Shown: positions 16,923 to 25,456, counted from the first letter of the stretch. The stretch: DNA of 64,000 bases from Cellulomonas aerilata (GCF_007991755.1 NZ_BJYY01000017.1:1-64000); one strand, 5' to 3'. The notes: generated by a model from the letters alone, not told the origin. Numbers and translations: made by a program.

Positions 16923-17852
16923 TCAGCGCGCCGTCGCACGGAGCCGGTCCAGCTCGCCGGCCAGGCGGTCGAGCACCGTCTCGCTGCCCGCGTAGACGCC
17001 CTCGGCGCGGGGCCAGTGCACGACGACGTCGGTGAACCCCAGCGAGGCGGCCCGTTCGACGCCCTCCTGCAGCACGTCCCACGACGTCAGCGAGAACACC
17101 GGCGCACCGTCCAGGCTCAGGTGCCGCTCGACGGACGCCGGGTCCCGCCCCTCGGCGCGCGCCTGGACGCCGAACTGCTCGACCATCGCCGCCAGCCCCT
17201 GCCACCACAGCTCCTGCGCCGCGGCAGGGGAGAGCTCCGCCGTCGCCTCGGCCGGCAGGTTGGGCCCGAACGTGACCCACGCCTGACCGTGGCGGGCGGC
17301 CAGACGCATCGCCCGCGGCCCGTTGGCGGCCAGCACGAAGGGCACGCGGGGCCGCTGCACGCAGCCGGGGATCGTCCGGGCGCCGTCCGCGGTGTAGAAC
17401 TCGCCGGCGTGGTGGGTCACCGGCTGGGTGAGCAGCCGGTCCATCAGCTCGGTGAACTCGGCGAACCGCCGGGTCCGCTCGGCCGGGGCGGGCGGCGGGC
17501 CCAGCACGGTGGCGTCCCACCCGGTCCCGCCCGCTCCCAGGCCGAGCAGCAGCCGACCGCCGCTGATGTCGTCCAGCCCCATGACGTCCTTGGCGAACGG
17601 CACGGGGTGACGGAAGTTGGGGCTGGCGACCCACGTCCCGAGCCGGATGCGCTCCGTCGCGGTGGCCGCGGCGGCCAGCAGCGGGACGGTCGCGAACCAG
17701 GGCTCGTCCACGAGCGTGCGCCAGGCGAGGTGGTCGTAGGTCCAGGCGTGGTCGAAGCCGTACTCCTCGGCGCGCTGCCACCTCGCCCGGGCCTGGGCCC
17801 AGCGGTCCTGCGGCAGCAGCACGATCCCGAAGCGGAGCCCGTCCCTCGTCAT
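16923..17852 (-). CDS. LLM-class flavin/F420-dependent oxidoreductase
   Basis: A 309-residue TIM-barrel protein of the luciferase-like monooxygenase superfamily. Conserved segments include the early FDHAWTYDHL, RIRLGTWVASPNFRHPVPFAKD and the flavin-binding GRLLLGLGAGGTGWD. Many actinobacterial members use F420 rather than FMN, and F420 is the more likely cofactor, but this cannot be decided here. ATG at 17852 is the only start that keeps the usual N-terminus (RFGIVLLPQ). It ends against the galE terminator. Substrate unknown. Confidence 0.85.
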   Translation of the reverse strand: MTRDGLRFGIVLLPQDRWAQARARWQRAEEYGFDHAWTYDHLAWRTLVDEPWFATVPLLAAAATATERIRLGTWVASPNFRHPVPFAKDVMGLDDISGGRLLLGLGAGGTGWDATVLGPPPAPAERTRRFAEFTELMDRLLTQPVTHHAGEFYTADGARTIPGCVQRPRVPFVLAANGPRAMRLAARHGQAWVTFGPNLPAEATAELSPAAAQELWWQGLAAMVEQFGVQARAEGRDPASVERHLSLDGAPVFSLTSWDVLQEGVERAASLGFTDVVVHWPRAEGVYAGSETVLDRLAGELDRLRATAR

Positions 17853-17899
17853 GCCCGACACCGTAGGGCCGGACGCCGGGGCGCCCGGACGCCGCGCCG

Positions 17900-18262
17900 T
17901 CAGCCCCAGCCGAGCTCGTGCAGGCGGTCGTCGTCGATGCCGAAGTGGTGCGCGATCTCGTGGACCACCGTCACGGCGACCTCGTCGACGACCTCGTCGC
18001 GAGAGTCGCACAGCGCGAGGGTCGGCCGGCGGAAGATCGTGATGCGGTCCGGCAGGGCGCCGGCGGCCCAGAACTCCCCGCGCTCGGTGAGCGGCACGCC
18101 CTCGTAGAGACCGAGCAGCTCGGGGTCGTCCTCGGGCGGGTCGTCCTCCACCAGGACCACCACGTTGTCCATCTGGTCGGCGAGCTCCTCGGGGATCTCG
18201 TCCAGGGCGTCCCGGACGGCGTCCTCGAACTCCTCGCGCGACATGTCGACCACGCCCGCCAT
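17900..18262 (-). CDS. Small metallopeptidase-family protein (zincin-like, DUF1025 type)
   Basis: A protein of about 120 residues with the zinc-protease motif HEIAHHFGIDDDRLHELGW (HExxH plus downstream acidic ligands) near its C-terminus. It also has the typical opening EEFEDAVRDALDEIPEELADQMDNV (read in two parts). This family, known in actinobacteria as minimal zincins, has no confirmed substrate. The start is uncertain: ATG 18262 has GGGGAGG immediately adjacent, ATG 18244 lacks a good site, and a GTG at 18337 adds a repetitive Arg/Ala stretch. It is the gene upstream of the LLM oxidoreductase, 47 bp away. Confidence 0.8.
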   Translation of the reverse strand: MAGVVDMSREEFEDAVRDALDEIPEELADQMDNVVVLVEDDPPEDDPELLGLYEGVPLTERGEFWAAGALPDRITIFRRPTLALCDSRDEVVDEVAVTVVHEIAHHFGIDDDRLHELGWG

Positions 18263-18405
18263 CCTCCCCCGGCCGGCGGCGGGCCCGCGCCGATCGGCTG
18301 CCGGTCGGCCGTCGGCCGTCGGTCGACTGTCGGTCACCTCTCCAGCACGCGTCAGGCAGGCCCGCGACGGCCCCCCGCCAGGGGCCCCCGACGGGCCGGC
18401 GACAG

Positions 18406-18429
18406 GCCTGTGGCAGGCCTGCCACAGGC
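18406..18429. repeat. Perfect 24-bp palindrome
   Basis: Twelve bases (18406-18417) are followed directly by their exact reverse complement (18418-18429). It lies in the divergent spacer between the metallopeptidase gene and tRNA-Glu, about 100 bp upstream of the tRNA. It could be an operator or a cruciform/hairpin element. Confidence 0.85.
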
Positions 18430-18526
18430 TGGCGACTGGGCCGTCCGGGGGCCGCTTTGGTGATCCCCGGGATCTGTCCTATGCTTTCCGAGGTCTTCCG
18501 GCGCTCGACGTCAAGGGCGTTGACCC

Positions 18527-18599
18527 GCCCCCATCGTCTAGCGGCCTAGGACCCCGCCCTTTCACGGCGGTAGCACGGGTTCGAATCCCGTTGGGGGTA
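18527..18599 (+). tRNA. tRNA-Glu (anticodon TTC)
   Basis: The acceptor GCCCCCA pairs with TGGGGGT. The anticodon stem CCGCC/GGCGG holds loop CTTTCAC with TTC at 18561-18563. The T-arm is ACGGG-TTCGAAT-CCCGT. It is first of three clustered tRNAs; CCA is not encoded. Confidence 0.97.
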
Positions 18600-18637
18600 C
18601 GTCTCGTGTGCACGTGCAGTACCGGTCTCCTCACCGA

Positions 18638-18711
18638 GGCCCCGTAGCGCAGTTGGTTAGCGCGCCGCCCTGTCACGGCGGAGGTCGCGGGTTCGAGTCC
18701 CGTCGGGGTCG
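18638..18711 (+). tRNA. tRNA-Asp (anticodon GTC)
   Basis: The acceptor GGCCCCG pairs with CGGGGTC, discriminator G. The anticodon loop CTGTCAC holds GTC at 18672-18674. The T-arm GCGGG-TTCGAGT-CCCGT is intact apart from an end wobble. Confidence 0.97.
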
Positions 18712-18719
18712 CTGACATC

Positions 18720-18741
18720 CGCCCGGCCCTATGGCCGGGCG
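18720..18741 (+). terminator. Short hairpin between tRNA-Asp and tRNA-Phe
   Basis: A 9-bp stem CGCCCGGCC/GGCCGGGCG with loop CTAT, followed by TTGT. It is placed to end the Glu-Asp transcript or to act as a processing signal. Confidence 0.6.
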
Positions 18742-18751
18742 TTGTCGGTTC

Positions 18752-18824
18752 GGCCATGTAGCTCAGTTGGTAGAGCGTCCGACTGAAAATCGGAAGGTCA
18801 GCGGTTCGACCCCGCTCGTGGCCA
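18752..18824 (+). tRNA. tRNA-Phe (anticodon GAA)
   Basis: The acceptor GGCCATG pairs with CGTGGCC, discriminator A. The anticodon loop CTGAAAA holds GAA at 18785-18787. The T-arm is AGCGG-TTCGACC-CCGCT. Confidence 0.97.
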
Positions 18825-19022
18825 CCTCCCTCAGCCCCGTCCGGCTCCTCCGGGCGGGGCTGATCCGTGCCCGGACCGTCGCGCGCATGTCGCGCACCCG
18901 GTGCACCGGGACGCCCTCCTCCACGTGCCACCATGGCTCCGGCCAGCGCGAACGCCTCGCGCAGAATCGCGGTTCCCGACACACTGGGGCCCTTGTGACA
19001 CCTGACGTAGGGAAGTGATGGC

Positions 19023-19445
19023 ATGTCGACCGCCTCGCAGTGGACGTCCCCGGGTTCGGGCGGACGTCCGTCGATGGGTGAGCTCTTCAGCCGCCTCTCC
19101 GAGCAGACGTCCCGGCTCGTCCGGTCCGAGATCGAGCTGGCCAAGGCCGAGCTCTCCCGCAAGGCGAAGGCCGGCGCGATCGGCGCCGGGCTGCTCGCCG
19201 GCGCCGCGCTGTTCGGCTTCTTCGCGTTCGGGGTGCTGATCACCACGGTGATCCTGGCGCTGTCCCTCGTGCTGGACGCGTGGCTCGCCGCGCTCATCGT
19301 CGCCGTCGTCCTCCTGGTCGTCGCGGGTGTGCTGGCCCTGCTCGGCAAGAAGTCGCTCGACAAGGGCGTCCCGCCGAAGCCGGAGCGCACCGCCGAGAAC
19401 GTCAAGCAGGACGTGCAGGCCGTCAAGGAAGGGTTCCGCTCATGA
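19023..19445 (+). CDS. Phage holin family protein (actinobacterial holin-X type)
   Basis: A 140-residue protein with an amphipathic N-terminal half (MGELFSRLSEQTSRLVRSEIELAKAEL) and two closely spaced membrane helices at about 52-105, the architecture of actinobacterial Holin-X/superfamily III proteins. Despite the name these chromosomal proteins are not tied to a prophage; no phage genes are nearby. The ATG at 19023 has an upstream AGGGAAG. Its stop overlaps the start of the DUF3618 gene (ATGA), a pairing common in actinobacteria and suggestive of a shared envelope function. Confidence 0.8.
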   Translation: MSTASQWTSPGSGGRPSMGELFSRLSEQTSRLVRSEIELAKAELSRKAKAGAIGAGLLAGAALFGFFAFGVLITTVILALSLVLDAWLAALIVAVVLLVVAGVLALLGKKSLDKGVPPKPERTAENVKQDVQAVKEGFRS

Positions 19446-19702
19446 CCGCCAATCCCGAGGACATCGAGGCGCAGATCGCCCGCAACCGCGCGGAGCTGGC
19501 CTCGACGATCGACGAGCTGACCGACCGCCTGGACCCCAAGGCCAAGGCGAACGAGCTCGTGGAGAAGGCCAAGCAGGTCGTCAAGGACGCCGGGACCGAC
19601 CCCGACACGCGTCCCGAGGACCGCAACCGCGCCCGGATCATCGTCGGCGTGGGCGCCGCGGCCGCGGTGGGCCTGCTGACGGCCCTGGTCCGCAAGATCT
19701 GA
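19442..19702 (+). CDS. DUF3618 domain protein
   Basis: An 86-residue protein. Its first 45 residues carry the DUF3618 pattern (DIEAQIARNRAELASTIDEL then DRLDPK). A charged linker follows, and one C-terminal membrane helix (VGVGAAAAVGLLTALV) ends in a basic residue pair. It is translationally coupled to the holin-X gene and ends before a strong hairpin. Its function is unknown; it probably sits in the membrane with the upstream protein. Confidence 0.82.
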   Translation: MTANPEDIEAQIARNRAELASTIDELTDRLDPKAKANELVEKAKQVVKDAGTDPDTRPEDRNRARIIVGVGAAAAVGLLTALVRKI

Positions 19703-19712
19703 CCGCGCTGCC

Positions 19713-19747
19713 CTGACGCCCGCCGCGCACCTGCCGGCGGGCGTCAG
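19713..19747. terminator. Bidirectional hairpin between DUF3618 and the EamA gene
   Basis: A 13-bp perfect stem (19713-19725 with 19735-19747) between convergent genes; its right arm overlaps the EamA stop codon at 19744. Confidence 0.85.
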
Positions 19748-20730
19748 CCGCGCGTGGGCGCGCTCACGCTCGTGGGCCCCGTCGTCGCCCCGGGCGGGAC
19801 CGTGCCCGCCGCCGAGGCCGCCGCGAGTGCTCGCCGTCGGCGTCCCACGCCCCACTGGGTCAGCGCGACGCCGGCGAGCACGACCACGCCGCCCACCGGC
19901 TCGTACCAGTGCAGGGTCTCGTGCAGCACGACGACGCCGAGCGTGGTCGACACCAGCGGGATGACGTACGTGACGCTCGCCGTCACGGTCGCGCCGGCCT
20001 GCTCGAGCACCCGCCAGTACAGGACGTACGCCGCTCCGGTGCCGCCCAGCCCGAGAGCGAGCAGGGCCGCCGCCGCCCCGGCGTCGACGTCGACCGGGAC
20101 CGGGGTGGCCAGGACGAAGGGCGCCAGCATGACCGAGCCCAGGGTCAGCTGGACGGCCGGCAGCGCGACCGGCGACAGCCCGCTGCCGGTGAGCCGCCGC
20201 CGGCTCCAGGCGTTGCCGACGCCGTAGCACAGCGTCGCGCCCAGCAGCATGAGCCCGCCGGGGACGTCGATCGACGTGGTGTCCCACGCGCCGAGCAGCA
20301 CGGCGATGCCCGCGAAGCCGATCGCGAGACCCGACGCCTGCACGCGGTCCGGACGCTCGGCGGGCACGAGCAGCCCGACGAACACGGCGGTGAACAGCGG
20401 GGTCGTCGCGTTCACCAGGCCGGCGAGGACCGAGCTGACCCGCTGCTCGGCGAGGGCGAACAGCACGAACGGCACGGCGGTCATCGCCGCGGCCACGATC
20501 GCCAGGTCGCGCAGGAGACCGCGCCGCAGCCGCGGCAGCTCCCGTCGCGCGAGCAGCAGCGCGCCCAGCAGCGCGAGCCCGACGACGATCCGCCCGAAGG
20601 CCACCTGGGTCGGCGTGAAGGACCGCAGCGCGGTGGCGATGAACAGGAAGCTGCAGCCCCACAGCACGGCCAGCAGCGCGTAGGACGCGGCCCAGCCCCC
20701 GACCAGCGTGCGGGCCGACGCCCGGGTCAC
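19744..20730 (-). CDS. EamA/DMT-family transporter
   Basis: A 328-residue protein with about ten hydrophobic helices arranged as two EamA repeats, as in drug/metabolite transporters. The start is the GTG at 20730, overlapping the ogt stop (GTGA). The early LWGCSFLFIATALR and the second-repeat YVLYWRVLEQAGATVTASVTYVIPL are typical. The overlap with an alkylation-repair gene suggests co-transcription, but a functional link is not evident. Substrate unknown. Confidence 0.85.
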   Translation of the reverse strand: MTRASARTLVGGWAASYALLAVLWGCSFLFIATALRSFTPTQVAFGRIVVGLALLGALLLARRELPRLRRGLLRDLAIVAAAMTAVPFVLFALAEQRVSSVLAGLVNATTPLFTAVFVGLLVPAERPDRVQASGLAIGFAGIAVLLGAWDTTSIDVPGGLMLLGATLCYGVGNAWSRRRLTGSGLSPVALPAVQLTLGSVMLAPFVLATPVPVDVDAGAAAALLALGLGGTGAAYVLYWRVLEQAGATVTASVTYVIPLVSTTLGVVVLHETLHWYEPVGGVVVLAGVALTQWGVGRRRRALAAASAAGTVPPGATTGPTSVSAPTRG

Positions 20731-21359
20731 GCGGGCACGCCGAGCCCCGACGCGGCGGCCACGTCGGCCGCGTCCGCGGCGTCGACCGGGCGCGCCTCGG
20801 CGGGCCGGTCGGCGAGCACCGCGACCTCCGGCGCCCCTTCGTGGGTCAGCAGCGCGCGCTTCACGTCCAGCCCGAAGTAGTAGCCGCCGAGCAGCCCGCC
20901 GGTGCGCAGCACCCGGTGGCAGGGCACGAAGGGGGCCACCAGGTTGCGCGCGCACGCACTGCCCGCGGCCCGCACGGCCAGCGGGCTGCCGGCGGCGGCC
21001 GCGAGCTCGGTGTAGGTGGCGGTGCGGCCCGCCGGGATCGCCCGCATGGCAGCCCACGCCTGCTGGAAGAACGGGCCACCGGGCTGCTCGACCGGGACGG
21101 CGTCGAGCGCGCCGAGGTCCCCGGCGGCGTACCGCTGGACGGCGCGGACCGCGGTCTCGAGCGTCGGGTGGTCGGCGACGTCCTCCGGCGCGACGAACTC
21201 GACGTCGCGCGCGGACAGGGTCGCGGGGATGCGGGCCACGACGTCCGTCAGCGGGCTGAAGCCGGCGACGCGCACGACGCCGTCCTCCGGCGTCAGCACG
21301 AAGGTCAGGTCGCCCGCGGGGGCGGGCACGGTCGTCGCCAGCAGGGGTGCGGTGCTCAT
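20727..21359 (-). CDS. ogt: Methylated-DNA--protein-cysteine methyltransferase
   Basis: A 210-residue suicide repair enzyme that takes methyl groups from O6-methylguanine onto its own cysteine. The active-site motif PCHRVLRTGG is intact, preceded by the helix-turn-helix region with the Tyr/Arg of ATYTELAAAAGSPLAVRAAGSA (in two parts). A divergent ribonuclease-like N-terminal domain of about 110 residues is present. It lies 52 bp downstream of the Ada-AlkA fusion gene, forming a probable adaptive-response operon with the EamA gene behind it. Confidence 0.92.
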   Translation of the reverse strand: MSTAPLLATTVPAPAGDLTFVLTPEDGVVRVAGFSPLTDVVARIPATLSARDVEFVAPEDVADHPTLETAVRAVQRYAAGDLGALDAVPVEQPGGPFFQQAWAAMRAIPAGRTATYTELAAAAGSPLAVRAAGSACARNLVAPFVPCHRVLRTGGLLGGYYFGLDVKRALLTHEGAPEVAVLADRPAEARPVDAADAADVAAASGLGVPA

Positions 21360-21411
21360 CGGGCTCTCCAGGGGTAGGCACGGCGGACGTGCCGCACGGT
21401 GCTCGGTCTCA

Positions 21412-23160
21412 TCATCTCGTGCGGGGCCCGACCGTCGTGGCGGCGGACGGGGCGTCGCGGCGCGCGGCCGGGGTCGGGTCGCGGCGCGCCCGGGTGGCGG
21501 CGCCCCGCGCCGCCCACGCCGTCCACAGGTGCTGGGCGGCGTACCCGCGCCACGGGCTCCAGGCGCGGGCGTGCGCGGCAGCCGCCGGGACGGTCACCCC
21601 CGTCCCGGTCCCGCCGGGCAGCTCGGCCAGAGCACGCCGCAGGACGAGGTCGCCGGCGGGGAACACGTCAGGGTCGCCCAGGGCGCGCAGGGCGACGTAG
21701 TCGGCCGTCCACGGGCCGACACCGGGCAGCGCGAGCAGCGCCGCGCGGACCTCCGAGCGGTCGGCCGCGGGGTCCAGGGGCAGCCCGTCGGCGACGGCGG
21801 CGGCGAGGGCTGCGAGCGTCGCCGCGCGGGCCCCGGTGAGCCCGAGGGTGCGCAACCGGTCCGGACCGGCGTCCGCCATCGCCTGCGGGGTGGGGAACAC
21901 CCGCAGCCCGTCCGACGCCACGGGCCCGTCGGCGCCGAGCTCGGCGACCAGCCTGCCGGCCAGCGTCCGGGCCCCGGTCGTGGACACCTGCTGACCGAGC
22001 ACGGCCCGCACGGCGAGCTCGAACGGGTCGACGGTGCCCGGCACCCGCAGCCCGGGGCGGGCGGCGACGAGCGGTCCCAGCAGCGCGTCGTCGGCCAGCG
22101 CGGCGTCGACGGCGGACGGGTCCGCGTCCAGGTCGAGCCAGCGGCGCAGGCGGGCGACGACGCCGCCGAGGTCGTCGAGCCGGGCCAGGCGCAGCGCGGC
22201 GTGGACCTGCCCGCCGTCGTCCGAGACGCCGACCTCGACCAGCACGGGCCCGCCCGGGGCGGCGACCAGCCGGGTGACCCGGCGCGGACCACCGTCCCTG
22301 CGGGCGTCGACCCGTTCCAGGCCGGGTACGGCGCGGTGCGCGACGTGGTCGAACCACCCGGCGGCGTCGTACGGCAGCGCGTGCCGCAGGCGCAGGGTGA
22401 GCTCGGCGCCCTCGACCGGCACGCGCTCGTCACCGGCGGCCCGGTCGTCGTCGACCGCCGGCCCGGGGCCCGCCCCGCCGCGGCCCTGCCGGGTCTGCCC
22501 CGGACGCCCGGGCCGCCCGGGCCCCGCACCCGCGCGCCGCCCGACCGCGCGCAGGGCGGAGGGCGCGGCGCCGAACTCCTCACGCATCACGTCGTTGAAC
22601 TGCCGCACGCTGGCGAACCCGGCGGCGAACGCGACGTCCGGCATGGGCAGCGACGTCTGGTCCAGCAGCACGCGGGCCAGCTGCGCGCGGCGCGTGCGGG
22701 CCAGCTGGAGCGGGGACGCGCCCACCTCGGTGACGAGCACCCGGTGCAGGTGCCGGTCGCTGACGTGCAGCCGCGAGGCGAGCCCGGCGACCCCGTGCTC
22801 GTCGACGACGCCGTCCGCGATCGCCCGCAGCGCACGGGCGGCCAGGTCGGCGCGGCCGTCCCACTGCCGCGTGCCGGGCAGCGCGTCCGGCCGGCACCGT
22901 CGGCACGCCCGGAACCCTGCGGCGACGGCCGCCGCCGCGGCCGCGTAGTACCGGCAGTTCTCCGGGCGGGGGGTCCGCGCCGGGCACGACGGGCGGCAGT
23001 AGATCCCGGTCGACAGCACGCCGACGTACAGGCGGCCGTCGAAGCGGGGGTCACGGCCGCTGATGGCCCGGTACGCCGTGCGCTCGTCCTGCCACGGCGC
23101 GGCCGTCGCGTGGGCGTCGCGGTTCGTGGACGGCGCGGGAGGGAGGCTCACACCTGCCAT
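21412..23160 (-). CDS. Ada-like regulator fused to 3-methyladenine DNA glycosylase (AlkA)
   Basis: A 582-residue fusion. Residues about 24-100 are the Ada N-terminal zinc domain, with cysteines in GIYCRPSCPARTP and FRACRRCRP; these receive methyl from DNA phosphotriesters and switch the protein to an activator. Residues about 105-210 are an AraC-type helix-turn-helix. After a Gly/Arg/Pro linker, residues about 285-560 form AlkA: an N-terminal domain plus the helix-hairpin-helix (LPGVGPWTADYVALRA) and the catalytic Asp in FPAGDLVLR. The Ada C-terminal methyltransferase domain is replaced by AlkA and supplied separately by the next gene, ogt. The fusion type is known in actinobacteria. Confidence 0.92.
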   Translation of the reverse strand: MAGVSLPPAPSTNRDAHATAAPWQDERTAYRAISGRDPRFDGRLYVGVLSTGIYCRPSCPARTPRPENCRYYAAAAAAVAAGFRACRRCRPDALPGTRQWDGRADLAARALRAIADGVVDEHGVAGLASRLHVSDRHLHRVLVTEVGASPLQLARTRRAQLARVLLDQTSLPMPDVAFAAGFASVRQFNDVMREEFGAAPSALRAVGRRAGAGPGRPGRPGQTRQGRGGAGPGPAVDDDRAAGDERVPVEGAELTLRLRHALPYDAAGWFDHVAHRAVPGLERVDARRDGGPRRVTRLVAAPGGPVLVEVGVSDDGGQVHAALRLARLDDLGGVVARLRRWLDLDADPSAVDAALADDALLGPLVAARPGLRVPGTVDPFELAVRAVLGQQVSTTGARTLAGRLVAELGADGPVASDGLRVFPTPQAMADAGPDRLRTLGLTGARAATLAALAAAVADGLPLDPAADRSEVRAALLALPGVGPWTADYVALRALGDPDVFPAGDLVLRRALAELPGGTGTGVTVPAAAAHARAWSPWRGYAAQHLWTAWAARGAATRARRDPTPAARRDAPSAATTVGPRTR

Positions 23161-23293
23161 CCTCGGCCTCGTGGGGCGTCCCGGCTAGCGGCTTTCGGAC
23201 ACGGCGGTGGCCCGGACGAGCCGGGGGTGGACGCACCGCGACCGGCGACCCGCCGGACGCTCAGGCCGCCGGACCCTCATGCCTCCGGCAGGC

Positions 23294-23500
23294 TCAGTCC
23301 TCCGGGCGCTGCCTCGGCACCCCGGCGAGCAGGTCGCGGACCTCGGACTCGAGGTACCGGCGGTGACCGCCCAGCGTCCGCACCGCCGAGAGCTTGCCCG
23401 CCTTGGCCCATCGCGTCACGGTCTTCGGATCGACGCGGAACAAGGACGCGACCTCGGACGGTGTCAGCAGGGAATCCGGCCCGGTGTGCTGAACGGACAT
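23294..23500 (-). CDS. bldC: BldC-type MerR-like DNA-binding regulator
   Basis: A 68-residue protein consisting almost only of a MerR-like winged helix (LLTPSEVASLFRVDPKTVTRWAKAGKLSAVRTLGGHRRY in pieces), lacking an effector domain. This matches BldC of Streptomyces, which binds direct repeats as head-to-tail oligomers to control development. ATG at 23500 follows GGAGG by 7 bases; the longer frame upstream has no conservation signal. Its location near purM/DUF3073 matches my recollection of the Streptomyces gene order, supporting orthology. Confidence 0.9.
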   Translation of the reverse strand: MSVQHTGPDSLLTPSEVASLFRVDPKTVTRWAKAGKLSAVRTLGGHRRYLESEVRDLLAGVPRQRPED

Positions 23501-23984
23501 CGCGCGCCTCCGCAGGGCCTCGGCCTGCCACCGGAGGGGTCCAGGTGGTGCCCTCAGGCGAGGTACACCAGGTCTACCCCACGTCCCGGGAGACGACATG
23601 TCGGTGCGGCTTGCCGGTGCGCGCCGATCAGGCCGTCCGCGGGGCCGTCCAGAGCCCGGAAATGGCCGCTACCGGGCAAAACGCTCCATCTCGCCCCATC
23701 TCGGACACCCGGGCGGCGTCCGCATGTTCGCTGAGGGCAGAATCGAGGGCTGAACCGGCTCTGCGCCGGATCCGTTAAGGCCGCGCACCTGACGGCTCGG
23801 CGGAGCCCGCGCGAGTCGCTGCCCGGCGCACCGCCCGAGGGTCGTCCACGGCACACCCCGCGAGTGGTCGGAATAGCGAATGACCATGTACCGTTGGGGG
23901 CCTAAGAGACGATTTTCAGCACCCCGGGGCCGCGCGTGTTCTGCACGTTGCCGCCCCGCATCCACGTAAGAGGGGGTCGATGCC
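23501..23984. other. 484-bp divergent spacer between bldC and the DUF3073 gene
   Basis: I see no convincing gene. It is locally less GC-rich (for example 23680-23760 and 23870-23925) and must hold both divergent promoters. A TAGACC/TACCTC stretch on the minus strand near 23560-23580 is a candidate bldC promoter. GAATAGCGAATGACC and the TACCGT at about 23890 are candidates for the plus strand. No strong hairpin or repeat stands out. Confidence 0.5.
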
Positions 23985-24191
23985 ATGGGGCGCGGCCGTC
24001 AGAAGGCTAAGCAGACGAAGGTCGCCCGGGAGCTGAAGTACTTCAGCCCCGAGACGAACTACAGGGCTCTCGAGCAGGAGCTCACGTCGCACGGCCACCG
24101 AGACGTCGTGACCGAGAGCCGTCGGTCCGCCGTCGACTCCACCGACGACACCGACGCGGACGACTTCCCGCGCTGGGTCGAGGAGCGCTGA
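23985..24191 (+). CDS. DUF3073 domain protein
   Basis: A 68-residue acidic protein with the invariant DUF3073 start MGRGRQKAKQTKVARELKY and a charged tail. It is nearly universal in actinobacteria and lies next to purM convergently, as in Mycobacterium (Rv0810c) and Streptomyces. It has no known function. AGGGGG precedes the ATG by 8 bases. A strong hairpin separates it from purM. Confidence 0.92.
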   Translation: MGRGRQKAKQTKVARELKYFSPETNYRALEQELTSHGHRDVVTESRRSAVDSTDDTDADDFPRWVEER

Positions 24192-24260
24192 CCCACCCGC
24201 CGGACCGCCTCGGCGCGGTCCGGTGCGTCGGGCTCCCGGCACGCACACCTCGCACGTGAC

Positions 24261-24292
24261 CACGCGCACCGCCGTACGCGGCGGTGCGCGTG
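24261..24292. terminator. Bidirectional hairpin between DUF3073 and purM
   Basis: A perfect 14-bp stem (24261-24274 with 24279-24292), loop TACG, directly abutting the purM stop codon at 24293. Confidence 0.9.
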
Positions 24293-25456
24293 CTACGTGG
24301 TGCGGTACGTCCCCGTCATCCGGACGGCACCGCCCCGGACGCCCTTGGACCCCCGGACGACGCCCGGCCCGGCCGCGCCGTCGTCCGCCGTGACGGTCCC
24401 CAGCCGCCAGGCGGCCAGCCCACGGCCGGCGAGGTGCGCGACAGCCGCGTCGGCGCCCTCGGGCGACGTCACGGCAACCATGCCCACCCCGAGGTTCAGG
24501 GTGCTCTCCAGGTCGTCCCACGGCACCTGCCCCAGGCCACGCACCAGGTCGAACACCGGCGGGACCGTCCAGCTGCCCCGGTCGACGGTCGCGGCGAGCC
24601 CGACCGGCAGCACCCGTGCGAGGTTCGCGGCGAGCCCGCCGCCGGTGATGTGGCTGTACGCGTGCACCCCGGCGCCCGCGTCCCGCGCGAGCGCGAGCAG
24701 GTCGGCGGCGTAGACGCGGGTCGGCTCGAGCAGCTCCTCCCCGAGCGTCCGACCCAGGTCGGGGACGTGCCGGTCGAGCGTCCAGCCGGCGACCTGCACG
24801 ACCTTGCGCACCAGCGAGTAGCCGTTGGAGTGCAGCCCGGACGACGCGACGGCCAGCACGACGTCGCCGTCGCGCACCTTCTCCGGGCCGAGCAGGTCCG
24901 CGGCCTCCACGACGCCGACCGCGGCACCCGCGACGTCGTACTCGTCCGGCCCGAGCAGGCCAGGATGCTCGGCGGTCTCCCCGCCGACGAGCGCGACCCC
25001 CGCCACCTCGCACGCCGCGGCGATGCCGCGCACGACGTCCGCGATCCGCTCCGGGACGACGCGGCCGCACGCGATGTAGTCCGTCATCACCAGCGGCGCG
25101 GCGCCGCACACGACGATGTCGTCGACCACCATGCCGACCAGGTCGAACCCGATGGTGTGGTGCACGTCCATCGCCTGCGCGATCGCCACCTTGGTCCCCA
25201 CGCCGTCCGTCGACGACGCCAGCAGCGGGCGGTCGTAGGACTTGAGCGCGCTCGCGTCGAACAGGCCCGCGAAGCCGCCGACGCCACCGAGAACCTGCGG
25301 CCCGTGCGTCCGGGCGACGGCGGCCTTCATGAGCTCGACCGCGCGGTCGCCGGCGGCGGTGTCGACCCCGGCGGAGGCGTAGGTGACCTGGCCGCTCGCC
25401 GTGGACGCGGCGGAGGGGGCGTCGTCGGGCACGGGCGAGGTCCTCGCGCCGCTCAC
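24293..25456 (-). CDS. purM: Phosphoribosylformylglycinamidine cyclo-ligase (AIR synthetase)
   Basis: A 387-residue purine-pathway enzyme that closes FGAM to aminoimidazole ribotide using ATP. Typical motifs are VTYASAGVDTAAGDRAVELMK (in two parts), STDGVGTKVAIA, the ATP-binding GGETAEHPG and the late AYSHITGGGLAANL. The start is the GTG at 25456, overlapping purF by GTGA. The first 25 residues are a low-complexity extension compared with E. coli (345 residues). Ends with TAG. Confidence 0.95.
   Translation of the reverse strand: MSGARTSPVPDDAPSAASTASGQVTYASAGVDTAAGDRAVELMKAAVARTHGPQVLGGVGGFAGLFDASALKSYDRPLLASSTDGVGTKVAIAQAMDVHHTIGFDLVGMVVDDIVVCGAAPLVMTDYIACGRVVPERIADVVRGIAAACEVAGVALVGGETAEHPGLLGPDEYDVAGAAVGVVEAADLLGPEKVRDGDVVLAVASSGLHSNGYSLVRKVVQVAGWTLDRHVPDLGRTLGEELLEPTRVYAADLLALARDAGAGVHAYSHITGGGLAANLARVLPVGLAATVDRGSWTVPPVFDLVRGLGQVPWDDLESTLNLGVGMVAVTSPEGADAAVAHLAGRGLAAWRLGTVTADDGAAGPGVVRGSKGVRGGAVRMTGTYRTT

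Noticed and set aside
18527-18824. tRNA cluster as an integration site for a mobile element
   Set aside because: No integrase and no duplicated tRNA 3' end elsewhere in the window were noticed.
19023-19702. Possible prophage because of a holin-family protein
   Set aside because: Chromosomal holin-X/DUF3618 pairs are common in actinobacteria; no integrase, capsid or lysin genes or attachment repeats are seen.
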